From: Flavobacterium sp. NRK F7
GTDB lineage: Bacteria > Bacteroidota > Bacteroidia > Flavobacteriales > Flavobacteriaceae
Reading direction: 5' to 3'
NCBI RefSeq assembly: GCF_024054195.1
Contig: NZ_JAMXLB010000001.1
Span: 1,015,583-1,079,582, forward strand
DNA length: 64,000 bases
A model generated the notes under the pieces. The model saw nothing but the letters and a program-made list of their open reading frames with translations, searched no databases and was not told the origin of the DNA. The position numbers and the translations under genes were made by a program. Position 1 is the first letter of the stretch; each line of letters opens with the position of its first letter. Below are positions 41,308 to 51,110 of this stretch, piece after piece.

Positions 41308-42423
41308 ATGAAATATTATATAATTGCAGGTGAAGCTTCTGGAGATTTACATGGCTCTAATCTTATGAAAGCAATTTATACAGAAGACCCAAATGCGGCT
41401 ATTCGGTTTTGGGGAGGTGATTTAATGCAAAATGCAGGTGGAACTCTTGTAAAACATTATAGAGATTTGGCTTTTATGGGATTCTTGGAAGTGGTTTTAA
41501 ATTTAAAAACCATTTTGAATAATATTCAATTTTGTAAATCCGATATTCAAGCTTTTCAACCTGATGTGATAATTTTCATTGACTATCCTGGCTTTAATAT
41601 GCGTATTGCTACTTGGGCAAAAGAAAGAAATATTCCGACGCATTATTATATTTCTCCTCAAATTTGGGCTTGGAAAGAAAATAGAATTAAAGCGATTAAG
41701 AGAGATGTAGATTACATGTATGTCATACTACCTTTCGAAAAAGATTTCTATGAAGGAAAGCATCATTTTCCTGTATCATTTGTAGGCCATCCGTTAATTG
41801 ATGCCATTCAAAATAGGAAAAAATTGGATCGAGCAACTTTTATACTTGAAAATAAATTAACTGATAAACCTATTATTGCGCTATTACCAGGTAGTAGAAA
41901 ACAAGAAATTACTAAAATGCTTTCAGGCATGTTGTCTATAGTAAAGGATTTTCCAGATTATCAATTTGTTATTGCTGGAGCTCCTAGTCAAGATTTTTCA
42001 TTTTATGAACCTTTTCTGAAAAAAGAGAATGTACATTTTATTTCAAATAAGACCTATCATTTGTTACAAGTTGCTCATGCTGCTTTGGTTACTTCAGGGA
42101 CCGCAACTTTAGAAACAGCTTTGTTTAAAGTGCCTGAAGTGGTATGTTATAAAGGAAGTTGGGTTTCTTATCAAATTGCAAAAAGGATTATTACTTTGAA
42201 ATATATCTCATTGGTAAACTTAATTATGGATCAAGAAGTAGTAAAAGAGTTAATTCAAGATGACTTTAATTCTCGCCAACTTAAAATAGAATTAAATAAA
42301 ATTTTACAGGGAGCAGAAAGAACCAAAATGATTGAAAATTATAACATTTTAGAAGAAAAATTAGGTGGTGTAGGCGCAAGTAAAAAAACAGCGCACTTAA
42401 TAGTATCTTCTATAAAAAAATAA
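41308..42423 (+). CDS. lpxB: Lipid-A-disaccharide synthase
   Basis: A 371-aa GT19 glycosyltransferase that joins UDP-diacylglucosamine and lipid X in lipid A synthesis. The N-terminus has YIIAGEASGDLHGSNLMKAI, followed by FWGGDLMQNAGG, the DYPGFNMRIA region, YYISPQIWAWKENRIK and LLPGSRKQEI, all LpxB signatures. Length is normal. Its presence, with the LpxH-like gene, shows a typical lipid A pathway. It is followed by an NlpC/P60 gene with its own weak promoter. Confidence 0.96.
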   Translation: MKYYIIAGEASGDLHGSNLMKAIYTEDPNAAIRFWGGDLMQNAGGTLVKHYRDLAFMGFLEVVLNLKTILNNIQFCKSDIQAFQPDVIIFIDYPGFNMRIATWAKERNIPTHYYISPQIWAWKENRIKAIKRDVDYMYVILPFEKDFYEGKHHFPVSFVGHPLIDAIQNRKKLDRATFILENKLTDKPIIALLPGSRKQEITKMLSGMLSIVKDFPDYQFVIAGAPSQDFSFYEPFLKKENVHFISNKTYHLLQVAHAALVTSGTATLETALFKVPEVVCYKGSWVSYQIAKRIITLKYISLVNLIMDQEVVKELIQDDFNSRQLKIELNKILQGAERTKMIENYNILEEKLGGVGASKKTAHLIVSSIKK

Positions 42424-42427
42424 TATT

Positions 42428-42435
42428 TATTTTAG
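42428..42435 (+). promoter_or_regulatory. -7-like box before the NlpC/P60 gene
   Basis: TATTTTAG differs from TAnnTTTG in one base. The 17-bp context TTTATTTTAGCAAAAAA also occurs before surE (39671-39687). It is 14 bp before the TTG start. Confidence 0.4.
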
Positions 42436-42449
42436 CAAAAAAATACGTT

Positions 42450-43061
42450 TTGAAAAAAATTACTTATTTATTATTTCTCACAATTACAATTGTAAGTTGT
42501 AAAACACAATCCAACATCATCACTTCTAAAGAAGAAGCGATTGAGAAAGGAGTTTATTCGTATACTAAAGAAAAGAAAACAACCAATAGACTAGTTGCTG
42601 AGACATCTTATGATTCGGAAACTACAAATGAATATGATAAGACAACTTATATTAGAGTATCTAAAAGTGAAAATGCATTGGCCAATCAGATTGTAGATGA
42701 TGCACTTCGAAATTTAGGTGTATCCTATAAAACGGGAGGTACTACAAAAACCGGGATGGATTGTTCTGGTTTGGTCTTTAGTACTTTTGGAAATTATGAT
42801 ATAAAACTACCTCGAACATCGATAGATATGGCAAAAGAAGGGGAGATGATGAGTACTAAAGAAGCGCAACCTGGAGATTTAATTTTTTTTAAAACCAATG
42901 GGAAGACTGTTGTAAATCATGTAGGAATCATTGTCGAAGTTTTACCAAACGAAATTAAATTTATTCATTCTTCTACTCAAAAAGGAGTAATAGTTTCTTC
43001 TACATCTGATGCATATTACGGAAAGACATTTGCACAAATAAATAGAGTTTTAGAATACTAA
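42450..43061 (+). CDS. NlpC/P60 (C40) lipoprotein peptidase
   Basis: A 203-aa lipoprotein with lipobox LTITIVSC (Cys17). The C-terminal NlpC/P60 domain (about 75-203) has catalytic Cys in GMDCSGLVFSTFG, His in VVNHVGIIVE, and the third polar residue in KFIHSSTQKGV. It cuts peptide bonds in cell-wall peptides, probably in the periplasm. The start is a TTG: no ATG precedes the lipoprotein signal, and the next Met lies inside the domain. Confidence 0.9.
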   Translation: MKKITYLLFLTITIVSCKTQSNIITSKEEAIEKGVYSYTKEKKTTNRLVAETSYDSETTNEYDKTTYIRVSKSENALANQIVDDALRNLGVSYKTGGTTKTGMDCSGLVFSTFGNYDIKLPRTSIDMAKEGEMMSTKEAQPGDLIFFKTNGKTVVNHVGIIVEVLPNEIKFIHSSTQKGVIVSSTSDAYYGKTFAQINRVLEY

Positions 43062-43082
43062 TTCCTATTTAAAATTCCCAAT

Positions 43083-45095
43083 ATGAAGTTTTTTAAGTTT
43101 CCAATAATAACCCTTACAACTTCATTTATACTTGGGATAATCTTTAATTCTTTTTTTGAACCTAATATAGGCTATCTTAACGTAGCGATTACTGTTGCTT
43201 TTTTAATAAGCATTCTAGCTTATATAAGAGCTAAGAAAAAATGGTTTCAGGATGTTTATTTTGGAATTGCAGCCTATTTTTTATTTTTTTGCTTGGGAAG
43301 CGAAGCACATTACTGGCATACCGATAGTCATTATGAAAATCATTATTCTAATTTTTTGACAGACACTAATGAAACTATTATTAAAGGAAGTATAGTTTCT
43401 GTTTTAAAGCCAAGTGAAAACTTTCATAAATATATTGTTTCGTTGTCTCAATATAATGATACAAGTTGTTTTGGTAAAATTTTAGTTTACAATGACAAGA
43501 CCAATGCTATTTTAAAATCTGGACAGGAAATTATAATTATAGGAAAATTACTTCCCACTTTTAAAGCTACAAATCCCTATCAATTTGATTATAGTGCCTA
43601 TCTTGAAAAATTGAATATTTCTCATCAAGTATTTTGTAGAAAAGGCAGTGTTATTACCACTAGAATTCATAAAAATACAAATTATTACATACAAAATATA
43701 AGAGAAAAATTAATAGCTTCTTTTGATGAATATCAATTTGATGCGAAAACAAAAAGTATTTTAGAAGCCTTATTATTTGGACAACGCAATGTAATTGATG
43801 AAGAAACAATAGCAAATTATAGTAATGCAGGAGTTATACATATTTTAGCAATTTCTGGTTTGCATATTGGGATATTGTATTTCTTTTTTTCATTGCTTTT
43901 AAAGCCTCTAGAAAAAAGGAAATATGGGAGCATTATACGACTGTTTCTAATTTTAGGTCTTTTATGGCTTTTCGCTTTATTAACGGGTTTGCCTGCATCT
44001 GTAACTAGAGCTGTAACTTTGTTTAGTTTTGTTAGTTTAGGAACTTTTTATAACCGGCAAAATCATGCTTTTAATGCGGTAGCAGTTTCTGCGTTACTTT
44101 TATTACTTTTTAATCCTAATTATATATTTGATATCGGTTTTCAATTGAGTTATGCAGCGGTTATTTCTATTTTGTTGTTCCAACCTTTTTATGAAAAATG
44201 CTATTTTACCAAACATAAAATAGGTGTTTATTTTATAGATATTGTTCTGGTGTCTTTAGCAGCTCAAATTGGAGTGCTGCCTTTAACTTTATATTATTTT
44301 CATCAATTGCCTTTACTTTTTTTGTTGGCAAATATAGTTGTAATTCCTTTGGGTAGTTTCGTTTTGATACTGGGGTGTGTCCTTTTATTATTGAATTTTA
44401 TTTTTAAATCTCTAGCGCTTTTGTTAGGTAAAATTCTCTCTTTTTTAATAGCTACAATGAATCAATATATAGCTGTTATAGCAACTTTTGATAGTGGTGT
44501 TATAAAAAATATTTCTTTTACTAGCGAAATGGTAATATTGTCTTATTTGATTATTCTTTTCTTTATATATTGGTGTTATAAATTAAAATGGTTTGCCTTT
44601 AGAAACATGGCTATTGCGTTGTTACTATTTCAAATTAGCTTAATTTATATTGAATGGACAAAACAAAGTACAGATGAATTGATAGTTTTTAATAGTAAAA
44701 AAACACTTTTAAGCGCTAAAAAAGGAAATCAAGTTCAGTTTTTTAGTCATGATTCGGTTTTCAATGAAGAAACTATAAAGAATTATAAAAGAGGATTGCA
44801 TACAAATCATTATCAAATAAATGCACTGCAAAATGTAATGAGTTATCATGATAATCGAATTTTAATTGTGGATCAAATGGGCGTTTTTGAGTTCAATTTA
44901 AAAGCAGATTATGTGGTGCTTACTCAAAATCCGAAAATTAATTTAGTACGCTTGATAGAAATGGTTCAGCCAAAAGAAATAATTGCAGATAACAGTAATT
45001 TTTATTATTTGATTGACCAATGGGAGAGAACTTGTAAACAAAAAAATATCCCTTTTCATGCAACAGCCGAAAAGGGATATTATAGATTGAAATAA
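43083..45095 (+). CDS. ComEC/Rec2-family competence-type membrane protein
   Basis: A 670-aa polytopic protein. Helices at the N-terminus, a DUF4131-type OB region (about 90-195; GSIVSVLKPSENFHKYIV), and the Competence core (about 225-500; ALLFGQRNVI, IHILAISGLHIGILYF, LTGLPASVTRAV, LSYAAVISILLF). ComEC forms the inner-membrane DNA uptake channel. The usual metallo-beta-lactamase domain is not recognisable: the C-terminal 150 residues lack an HxHxDH motif. It follows the NlpC gene by 21 bp and may be on the same transcript. Confidence 0.88.
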   Translation: MKFFKFPIITLTTSFILGIIFNSFFEPNIGYLNVAITVAFLISILAYIRAKKKWFQDVYFGIAAYFLFFCLGSEAHYWHTDSHYENHYSNFLTDTNETIIKGSIVSVLKPSENFHKYIVSLSQYNDTSCFGKILVYNDKTNAILKSGQEIIIIGKLLPTFKATNPYQFDYSAYLEKLNISHQVFCRKGSVITTRIHKNTNYYIQNIREKLIASFDEYQFDAKTKSILEALLFGQRNVIDEETIANYSNAGVIHILAISGLHIGILYFFFSLLLKPLEKRKYGSIIRLFLILGLLWLFALLTGLPASVTRAVTLFSFVSLGTFYNRQNHAFNAVAVSALLLLLFNPNYIFDIGFQLSYAAVISILLFQPFYEKCYFTKHKIGVYFIDIVLVSLAAQIGVLPLTLYYFHQLPLLFLLANIVVIPLGSFVLILGCVLLLLNFIFKSLALLLGKILSFLIATMNQYIAVIATFDSGVIKNISFTSEMVILSYLIILFFIYWCYKLKWFAFRNMAIALLLFQISLIYIEWTKQSTDELIVFNSKKTLLSAKKGNQVQFFSHDSVFNEETIKNYKRGLHTNHYQINALQNVMSYHDNRILIVDQMGVFEFNLKADYVVLTQNPKINLVRLIEMVQPKEIIADNSNFYYLIDQWERTCKQKNIPFHATAEKGYYRLK

Positions 45096-45098
45096 TTT

Positions 45099-45563
45099 TT
45101 ATTTATTGGCTACAATTTTTGAAGCGCCATCTAACCATTTTGTTGGTCCACCAGCTACATATCCAGTACTTCCTAAGCCTTTTAGATTCATTTTTCCTTC
45201 TTTTGTTTTTTCAGGAGATACAAACCATATGGTAGGATATCCTCTAATGCCAAACATTTGTTGTAAATTTTGATTTTGCGCTCTTAAATTTTCATCTTGA
45301 GGTGTTCTTTTAGGAAAATCCAATTCTACAAGAATTACATTTTTTTTAGCCCATTTTGCAAATTCTGGTGTTTGTAATACTTCCTTTTGTAAACGAATGC
45401 ACCAGCCACACCAATCAGAACCCGTGAAAAATAATAACATTGGTTTTTTCTTCTTGAGAGATAACTCAGAAGCTTTAGCCATGTCGGTATGCCAGGTTAA
45501 TTCTTGTGCATATGTAGTAAGGCTAAAAGAGGTTACTATTATAAATAAAGTTATTTTTTTCAT
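45099..45563 (-). CDS. Exported thioredoxin-like protein
   Basis: A 154-aa thioredoxin-fold protein with a signal peptide (LFIIVTSFSLTTYAQ). The active site CGWC is in FTGSDWCGWCIRLQKEVL, and the cis-Pro loop is GYPTIWFVSPE. It is probably a periplasmic disulfide reductase. It lies downstream of two peptide transporters and a dipeptidyl peptidase in the same direction, 51 bp after the last, so it may be their terminal gene. Its target is unknown. Confidence 0.85.
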   Translation of the reverse strand: MKKITLFIIVTSFSLTTYAQELTWHTDMAKASELSLKKKKPMLLFFTGSDWCGWCIRLQKEVLQTPEFAKWAKKNVILVELDFPKRTPQDENLRAQNQNLQQMFGIRGYPTIWFVSPEKTKEGKMNLKGLGSTGYVAGGPTKWLDGASKIVANK

Positions 45564-45614
45564 TTTGATATTTTTTATACAAATTTAGACAAAAAAGATG
45601 CCAAAAAATGTTGG

Positions 45615-47159
45615 TTATCTTACACCGTGCATTAATTTTTTCATGACTGGAGACAGAACTACCATTATTACACCAGCTGTAATTGGAACAATAGTAAAAA
45701 TTAAAAAGAAAGTAGATAGACTGTATTTTTCAGTTATTTCCTCAATCATTCCACCCATCGAACCAGCTAATTTGTTACCCATTCCTATAAATAGATAATA
45801 AACTCCAAACATAATTCCAATCCATGTTGCAGGAACTAGTTTACTAACATAAGAAAGTCCCACAGGTGATATACATAACTCTCCTAAAGTGTGAAATAAA
45901 TAGGCAGCGATTAACCAAAACATGCTAACTCTCACTACTTCTTCACCAGATACAATATCGATACTACCATATGCTAAAAAACCAAAACCTAACCCTAGTA
46001 ATGTTAACCCAAGCCCAAATTTCATTGGTCCTGATAAATTATATTTACTTTCCCACCATTTTGAAAATACAGGAGCAAAACAAACAATAAATAAGGAATT
46101 TAAAATACCAAACCATGTTGCAGGAACCTCAGTCCCAGTTGCAGAAAATTCTCTTCCAACTTTCCAAAGTACAATTCCCCATATAATAATAAAACTCAAA
46201 GAAAGAATAATATTTCCTATTGCATATTTTTTGAAGGTTTGTTTGAAAAGTTTTATTAAAACATAAGTTATAATTATTAGAGGAATAATTGTTAAAACAG
46301 CGTCTACTATTTTAAATGTTGAAGCCGCATTTCCAAATAATTCTCTTTGAGTAAATTTTTCTGCAAAAATGGTCATTGATCCTCCAGCTTGTTCAAAAGC
46401 AGCCCAAAAGAAAACAGTGAAAATAGAAAATATTACAACAGCAATAATTCGATCTCTAATTACATTTGCCGGAGTTGATTCTTGAGCGGCTTTTTCTTGA
46501 GCTAATTTTTTCGATTCTGCTGTAGGTTTTAAACCAATTTCACCAAAAATATTTTGAGTAAAATAGAATTGCAACATTCCTAAAAGCATAAAAATTCCAG
46601 CAAGTCCAAACCCCCAACTCCAAGATATTTTTTCTCCAATATAACCACATAGCATAATTCCAAGAAATGCACCTGCATTTACTCCCATGTAATATAAAGA
46701 ATAAGCACCATCTTTTTTCTCAGGATGATTTGCATAAGCATTTGAAATTATCGATGTCATATTAGGTTTGAAGAGACCATTACCTATTATCAAACAACCA
46801 ATTCCAATATATAAAAACATTGGGGTTTCTACAGCCATTGATGCATGACCTAAAGTCATTGCTAAAGCTCCTAAAACCACTGCCCATCTGTATCCTAAAT
46901 ATTTATCAGCTAAAAATCCACCTACAACAGGAGTGAAATATACTGACATAGTATAGGTACCATAAAGAGCTAAAGCATCTTCTACACTCCATTCCCATCC
47001 TCCTTTTGCAAAAGAAGAGGTTAAAAAGAGTACTAATAATGCACGCATTCCATAATAAGAAAAGCGTTCCCACATTTCTGTAAAGAATAATACAAAAAGG
47101 CCTGCTGGATGCCCTAGGACATTGTTTTTAAAAAATTGATCGGTTGAATTTTGACTCAT
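45615..47159 (-). CDS. POT-family proton-coupled peptide transporter
   Basis: A 514-aa MFS transporter with about 14 helices. The POT signature ERFSYYGMRALLVLFL is at about 31-46, and the second PTR2 motif FKPNMTSII with YYMGVNAGAFLG follows. It imports di- or tripeptides with protons. It is a paralog of the next transporter (both have ERFSYYGMRAL and SPVGLS blocks), and 37 bp separates them, consistent with one operon with the dipeptidyl peptidase upstream. Confidence 0.92.
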   Translation of the reverse strand: MSQNSTDQFFKNNVLGHPAGLFVLFFTEMWERFSYYGMRALLVLFLTSSFAKGGWEWSVEDALALYGTYTMSVYFTPVVGGFLADKYLGYRWAVVLGALAMTLGHASMAVETPMFLYIGIGCLIIGNGLFKPNMTSIISNAYANHPEKKDGAYSLYYMGVNAGAFLGIMLCGYIGEKISWSWGFGLAGIFMLLGMLQFYFTQNIFGEIGLKPTAESKKLAQEKAAQESTPANVIRDRIIAVVIFSIFTVFFWAAFEQAGGSMTIFAEKFTQRELFGNAASTFKIVDAVLTIIPLIIITYVLIKLFKQTFKKYAIGNIILSLSFIIIWGIVLWKVGREFSATGTEVPATWFGILNSLFIVCFAPVFSKWWESKYNLSGPMKFGLGLTLLGLGFGFLAYGSIDIVSGEEVVRVSMFWLIAAYLFHTLGELCISPVGLSYVSKLVPATWIGIMFGVYYLFIGMGNKLAGSMGGMIEEITEKYSLSTFFLIFTIVPITAGVIMVVLSPVMKKLMHGVR

Positions 47160-47196
47160 AAGTTATAATTGTAAGTTAGATTTAATTTATTATTTT

Positions 47197-48765
47197 TTAA
47201 TGTATTCCTTTCATAAGTTTTTTAAGTAATGGAACCAGTAGTAGTAAAATTACTGCGCAGCCTAAAACTACATATACACCCCATTGAAGATAAACATCTA
47301 CATAAGGATTTATTTGTTCTGCCATTGAAGCATTTTCCGCAACTTCCCCAACACTTATTAATTTTCCAATTTCTGTGGCTACTTTATTACCTACAGAATA
47401 AGATAAAAACCAAACTCCCATTGTAAAACCGACTATATGAGATGGTGATAATTTTGTTATCATTGACAATCCCACTGGGGATAAACATAGCTCTCCCAAA
47501 GTATGAAAAAGATACATAAATATAATTACCCAAATAACAATTTTATCACCTGATGCCATTGCTGATTTTGCTCCCAATACAATAATTAAAAATCCTATAG
47601 CTAAAAGAACCAAAGAATAAACGAATTTTAATGGTGTGCTAGGTTCCATTTTTAGCTTATTTAGTTTCATCCAAAACCAAGCAAAAATGGGTGCGAAAAT
47701 TACAATAAACAATGCATTTAAAGCTTGAAATTGCGATGCGGGAATTTCTGAACTACCGATAAATCTATCAACAAATCTATCAGTAATTAGTGTTAATGAA
47801 CCTCCAGCTTGCTCAAATAAAGCCCAAAACATGGCATGGAATATAAATAATATTAAAACGACGAGTAGTCTAGATCCGTTTTCGTATTGTGTACTAAGAT
47901 AAATTAAATAAACTAAAACAACAATCGTAATTCCTGTTAAACCAAATTTAAATACATTATCATAACTGAATAAAATTGCCCATAAAGGCACTGCAATGAA
48001 GCTTAGTAGTATTATTAATTTATTTGCACTCAGACCTGCAAAAACACTTTGAGTGTTAAATTTATCATCAGGAACAAGTCCTTTTCCTTCAAAATGTTTA
48101 AGGTTTTTCCAAAAAACAATCAATCCAATAAACATGCCTATACCTGCTAAACCAAAACCCCAATGCCATCCAACACTTTCTCCTAAATACCCACATGTAA
48201 GAGCTGATAAAAATGCTCCTACATTAATGCCCATATAAAAAATATTGTAAGCTGGGTCTTTTCTTGGGTCATCTTGTTCATAAAATTTACCTAAGAAACT
48301 TGAAATATTTGGTTTAAAATAACCAGTACCTACTACTATGAATGAAAGTGCAATAAAGAAGAAAAATTCATTAGTTTCTGCTACCAAACCTTGAGCAGCT
48401 AGCACAATATGACCGATGCTAATTAAAATTCCACCTAATAAAATAGATTTTCTAAAGCCTAAAAATTTATCTGCCATCATTCCTCCAATAATAGGCCCAA
48501 GATAGATAGAAGCAGTATATGTTCCATAAATTGCAAGAGATTTTACATCTGCCTCACCACTAGCTATTTGTTGGAAAACAACTTTAACCATATACAAGGT
48601 AAGTAAAGCTCTCATTCCATAATAGGAAAAACGTTCCCACATTTCTGCAAAAAAGCAAACAAAGAGTGCTCTTGGATGTATTTTAATATTTGCTTTGATT
48701 ACCATAGGTATCCATATCAAGCAAAAAATCCATCCAAAAATTATTAGTCCTAATGAAAAATCCAT
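47197..48765 (-). CDS. POT-family proton-coupled peptide transporter
   Basis: A 522-aa POT transporter. It begins with an extra membrane helix (LGLIIFGWIFCLIWIPMVI) before the signature ERFSYYGMRALLTLYMV; the second motif is YFKPNISSFLG with FYMGINVGAFLS. It lies 42 bp downstream of the dipeptidyl peptidase gene. The tandem arrangement suggests that peptides released by the protease are taken up by two transporters with different ranges. Confidence 0.92.
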   Translation of the reverse strand: MDFSLGLIIFGWIFCLIWIPMVIKANIKIHPRALFVCFFAEMWERFSYYGMRALLTLYMVKVVFQQIASGEADVKSLAIYGTYTASIYLGPIIGGMMADKFLGFRKSILLGGILISIGHIVLAAQGLVAETNEFFFFIALSFIVVGTGYFKPNISSFLGKFYEQDDPRKDPAYNIFYMGINVGAFLSALTCGYLGESVGWHWGFGLAGIGMFIGLIVFWKNLKHFEGKGLVPDDKFNTQSVFAGLSANKLIILLSFIAVPLWAILFSYDNVFKFGLTGITIVVLVYLIYLSTQYENGSRLLVVLILFIFHAMFWALFEQAGGSLTLITDRFVDRFIGSSEIPASQFQALNALFIVIFAPIFAWFWMKLNKLKMEPSTPLKFVYSLVLLAIGFLIIVLGAKSAMASGDKIVIWVIIFMYLFHTLGELCLSPVGLSMITKLSPSHIVGFTMGVWFLSYSVGNKVATEIGKLISVGEVAENASMAEQINPYVDVYLQWGVYVVLGCAVILLLLVPLLKKLMKGIH

Positions 48766-48807
48766 ATGTAAAAAATTAAAGATTATGAAGGCTAGTCAAC
48801 GCCTCTT

Positions 48808-50979
48808 TTATAAATTGTTTATGATAAAATTTGTCATTTTGGTATACAATTGAAGTCGGGTTTTACCACCATAAATTCCGTGGTTTTTATCTGGATAAAT
48901 GGCCCAGTCAAACTGTTTATTGGCTTGTACCAATGCTTCAATCATTTTCATTGTATTTTGAACATGCACATTGTCATCTGCTGTACCATGTACAAGTAAA
49001 TAGTTTCCTTTTAATTTGTTTACATGATTGATAGGTGAATTGTCATCATAACCACTCGCGTTTTCTTGTGGCGTTTGCATGTATCTTTCCGTGTAAATTG
49101 AATCATAATATCTCCAACTCGTTACAGGAGCAACTGCGATAGCTGTTTTGAATACATCATTCCCTTTTAGAATACAATTGCTACTCATAAAACCGCCATA
49201 ACTCCAACCCCAAATTCCAATTCTGGAAGCATCTACATACTCGTATTTGGCAATCACTTTTGCAGCATCAATTTGGTCTTCTACTTCGTATTTTCCTAAT
49301 TCTTTATAGGTGCATTTTTTAAATTCAGCACCTTTAAAACCAGTTCCTCTTCCGTCTACACAAATTACAATATATCCTTTTTGAGCCAGCATATAGTACC
49401 AATAATCATTACTAGAATTCCATTGGTTCGCTACTTGTTGTGAGCCTGGACCAGAATATTGGTACATTAATACAGGATATTTTTTAGAAGCATCAAAATC
49501 TTTTGGCTTAATAGACCAAGCATTTAAAGTATGACCTTTTTCTGTAGTTAAAGTAAAAAACGTTTTAGGAGCAATATTATATGGAGCTAATTTACTTTCT
49601 AAGGTTTCATTGGATTGAATTGTTTTTAACTCTTTACCTGTTTTAGAGTCATTTAAGGTGTACAAAGGAGCGTGCGTAGCACTAGAATAGGTGTTGATGA
49701 AAAGTTGGAAATTAGGACTGAACGTAGCATCGTTTGTTCCCGTTTTAGACGTTAGTCTGTTTTTCTTTTTTCCAGAAATATGTATCGAATAGATATCTCT
49801 ATTTATCGAACCATTCTCAACCGATTGATAATAGATTGTTTTGTTTTTTTCATCAAAACCATAATAGGCGGTTACTTCCCAATTTCCTTTGGTCACTTGA
49901 TTTAATAATTTTCCATTTTTATCATAATGATAGATGTGATTGTATCCATCTTTTTCTGAGGTCCAAATAAAACTAGTATCACTTAAAAAAGTTAAATTAT
50001 CAGTAATGTCAATATAAGCGTTGTCTTTTTCATTAAGAACGATGTTTGTTTTTCCAGAAGAAGCATCAATAAAATGTAAATCTAAATTGTTTTGATGGCG
50101 GTTCATAACTTGTGCACTCAAAATGTTTGCATCGTTTGTCCATTGGATTCTTGGAATATAAAAATCGGTATAATTTCCTAAGTTAATTTTTGAACTTGTA
50201 TTGGTTTTTAAATCATAAACATGAAGGGAAACGGTAGCATTTTTTTCACCAGCTTTCGGATATTTGAAAACATATTGAGATGGGTAAAGACCTTCATTGT
50301 ATAAATCCATAGAGAATTCTGGAACTTCTGATTCGTCAAAACGGATATACGCTATTTTATCACCTGTTTTGTTCCAATCAAAGGCTTTTACAAATGCAAA
50401 TTCTTCTTCATAGACCCAATCTGTAATTCCATTTATGATTTTATTTTTTTGACCATCTTGAGTGATTTGTAAGTTGGTCTTAGAAGTAGTATCATAAACA
50501 TAGAGGTTGTTTTCAAAAGCATAGGCAATTTTAGAACCATCGGAAGAAAAAGTAGGCTCTTGAATGGCATTATTGGTAAATTTATGTAGCGATTTTGTTT
50601 TCGTATCATACACAAAATAAGTAGCAGTAAAAGAGTGTCTAAAAATAGGAGATGAATGTGTGGCCAATAAAATTTTAGTCTCTGATGAGTCGAAAGTATA
50701 ACTGTCGATACTCTCTAATTCAGAAAAATCTTTAGTATTAATTAAGGTGGTTACCTTTTCTAAAGTTTCAAAATCATATAAATCGATTTGCATACTTCTA
50801 GAAGCTCTGTCAAAATCTAATACGGTATATTGGTTTGTGTTTTTAAGCGCATGTAATTCATCCATGCCTTTGGTTCTGAAGGCTCCAGTCCAAATTTCTT
50901 CTAGTGTTATTTTTTGTTGCGCAACTATTGAATACGAAGCGATTAATAAAATAAGTAACGTGATTTTCTTACTTCTCAT
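48808..50979 (-). CDS. Dipeptidyl peptidase IV-type S9 peptidase
   Basis: A 723-aa exported serine peptidase that removes X-Pro (or similar) dipeptides. Signal peptide (residues 1-20, IASYSIVAQ), an eight-bladed DPPIV_N propeller (about 60-450), and a C-terminal alpha/beta hydrolase. Catalytic Ser is in WGWSYGGFMSSN, Asp in VHGTADDNVH, and His in PDKNHGIYGG. The substrate N-terminus-binding EE pair is in DWVYEEEFAF. It heads a run of two peptide transporters and a thioredoxin. Confidence 0.93.
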   Translation of the reverse strand: MRSKKITLLILLIASYSIVAQQKITLEEIWTGAFRTKGMDELHALKNTNQYTVLDFDRASRSMQIDLYDFETLEKVTTLINTKDFSELESIDSYTFDSSETKILLATHSSPIFRHSFTATYFVYDTKTKSLHKFTNNAIQEPTFSSDGSKIAYAFENNLYVYDTTSKTNLQITQDGQKNKIINGITDWVYEEEFAFVKAFDWNKTGDKIAYIRFDESEVPEFSMDLYNEGLYPSQYVFKYPKAGEKNATVSLHVYDLKTNTSSKINLGNYTDFYIPRIQWTNDANILSAQVMNRHQNNLDLHFIDASSGKTNIVLNEKDNAYIDITDNLTFLSDTSFIWTSEKDGYNHIYHYDKNGKLLNQVTKGNWEVTAYYGFDEKNKTIYYQSVENGSINRDIYSIHISGKKKNRLTSKTGTNDATFSPNFQLFINTYSSATHAPLYTLNDSKTGKELKTIQSNETLESKLAPYNIAPKTFFTLTTEKGHTLNAWSIKPKDFDASKKYPVLMYQYSGPGSQQVANQWNSSNDYWYYMLAQKGYIVICVDGRGTGFKGAEFKKCTYKELGKYEVEDQIDAAKVIAKYEYVDASRIGIWGWSYGGFMSSNCILKGNDVFKTAIAVAPVTSWRYYDSIYTERYMQTPQENASGYDDNSPINHVNKLKGNYLLVHGTADDNVHVQNTMKMIEALVQANKQFDWAIYPDKNHGIYGGKTRLQLYTKMTNFIINNL

Positions 50980-51110
50980 ATCGTTTTAATTATTAAAAAA
51001 CCCCCAATAATAGGGATTTTTTATCAAATAACCATCAAATTTAACTTATTTTGCTAAAGATGCAATTTTTTTGTATTTTTACGAGCTTAACTACCTGCTA
51101 TTTACTGAAT

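Noticed and set aside
50995..51022. Terminator-like hairpin (A-run, CCC, GGG, T-run) between two divergent genes
   Set aside because: No transcript should end there since both genes point away from it. The stem has a mismatch and only three GC pairs.
51051..51110. TTG at 51051 as start of the giant kinase
   Set aside because: The added 20 residues disrupt a good signal peptide that begins at the ATG at 51111.
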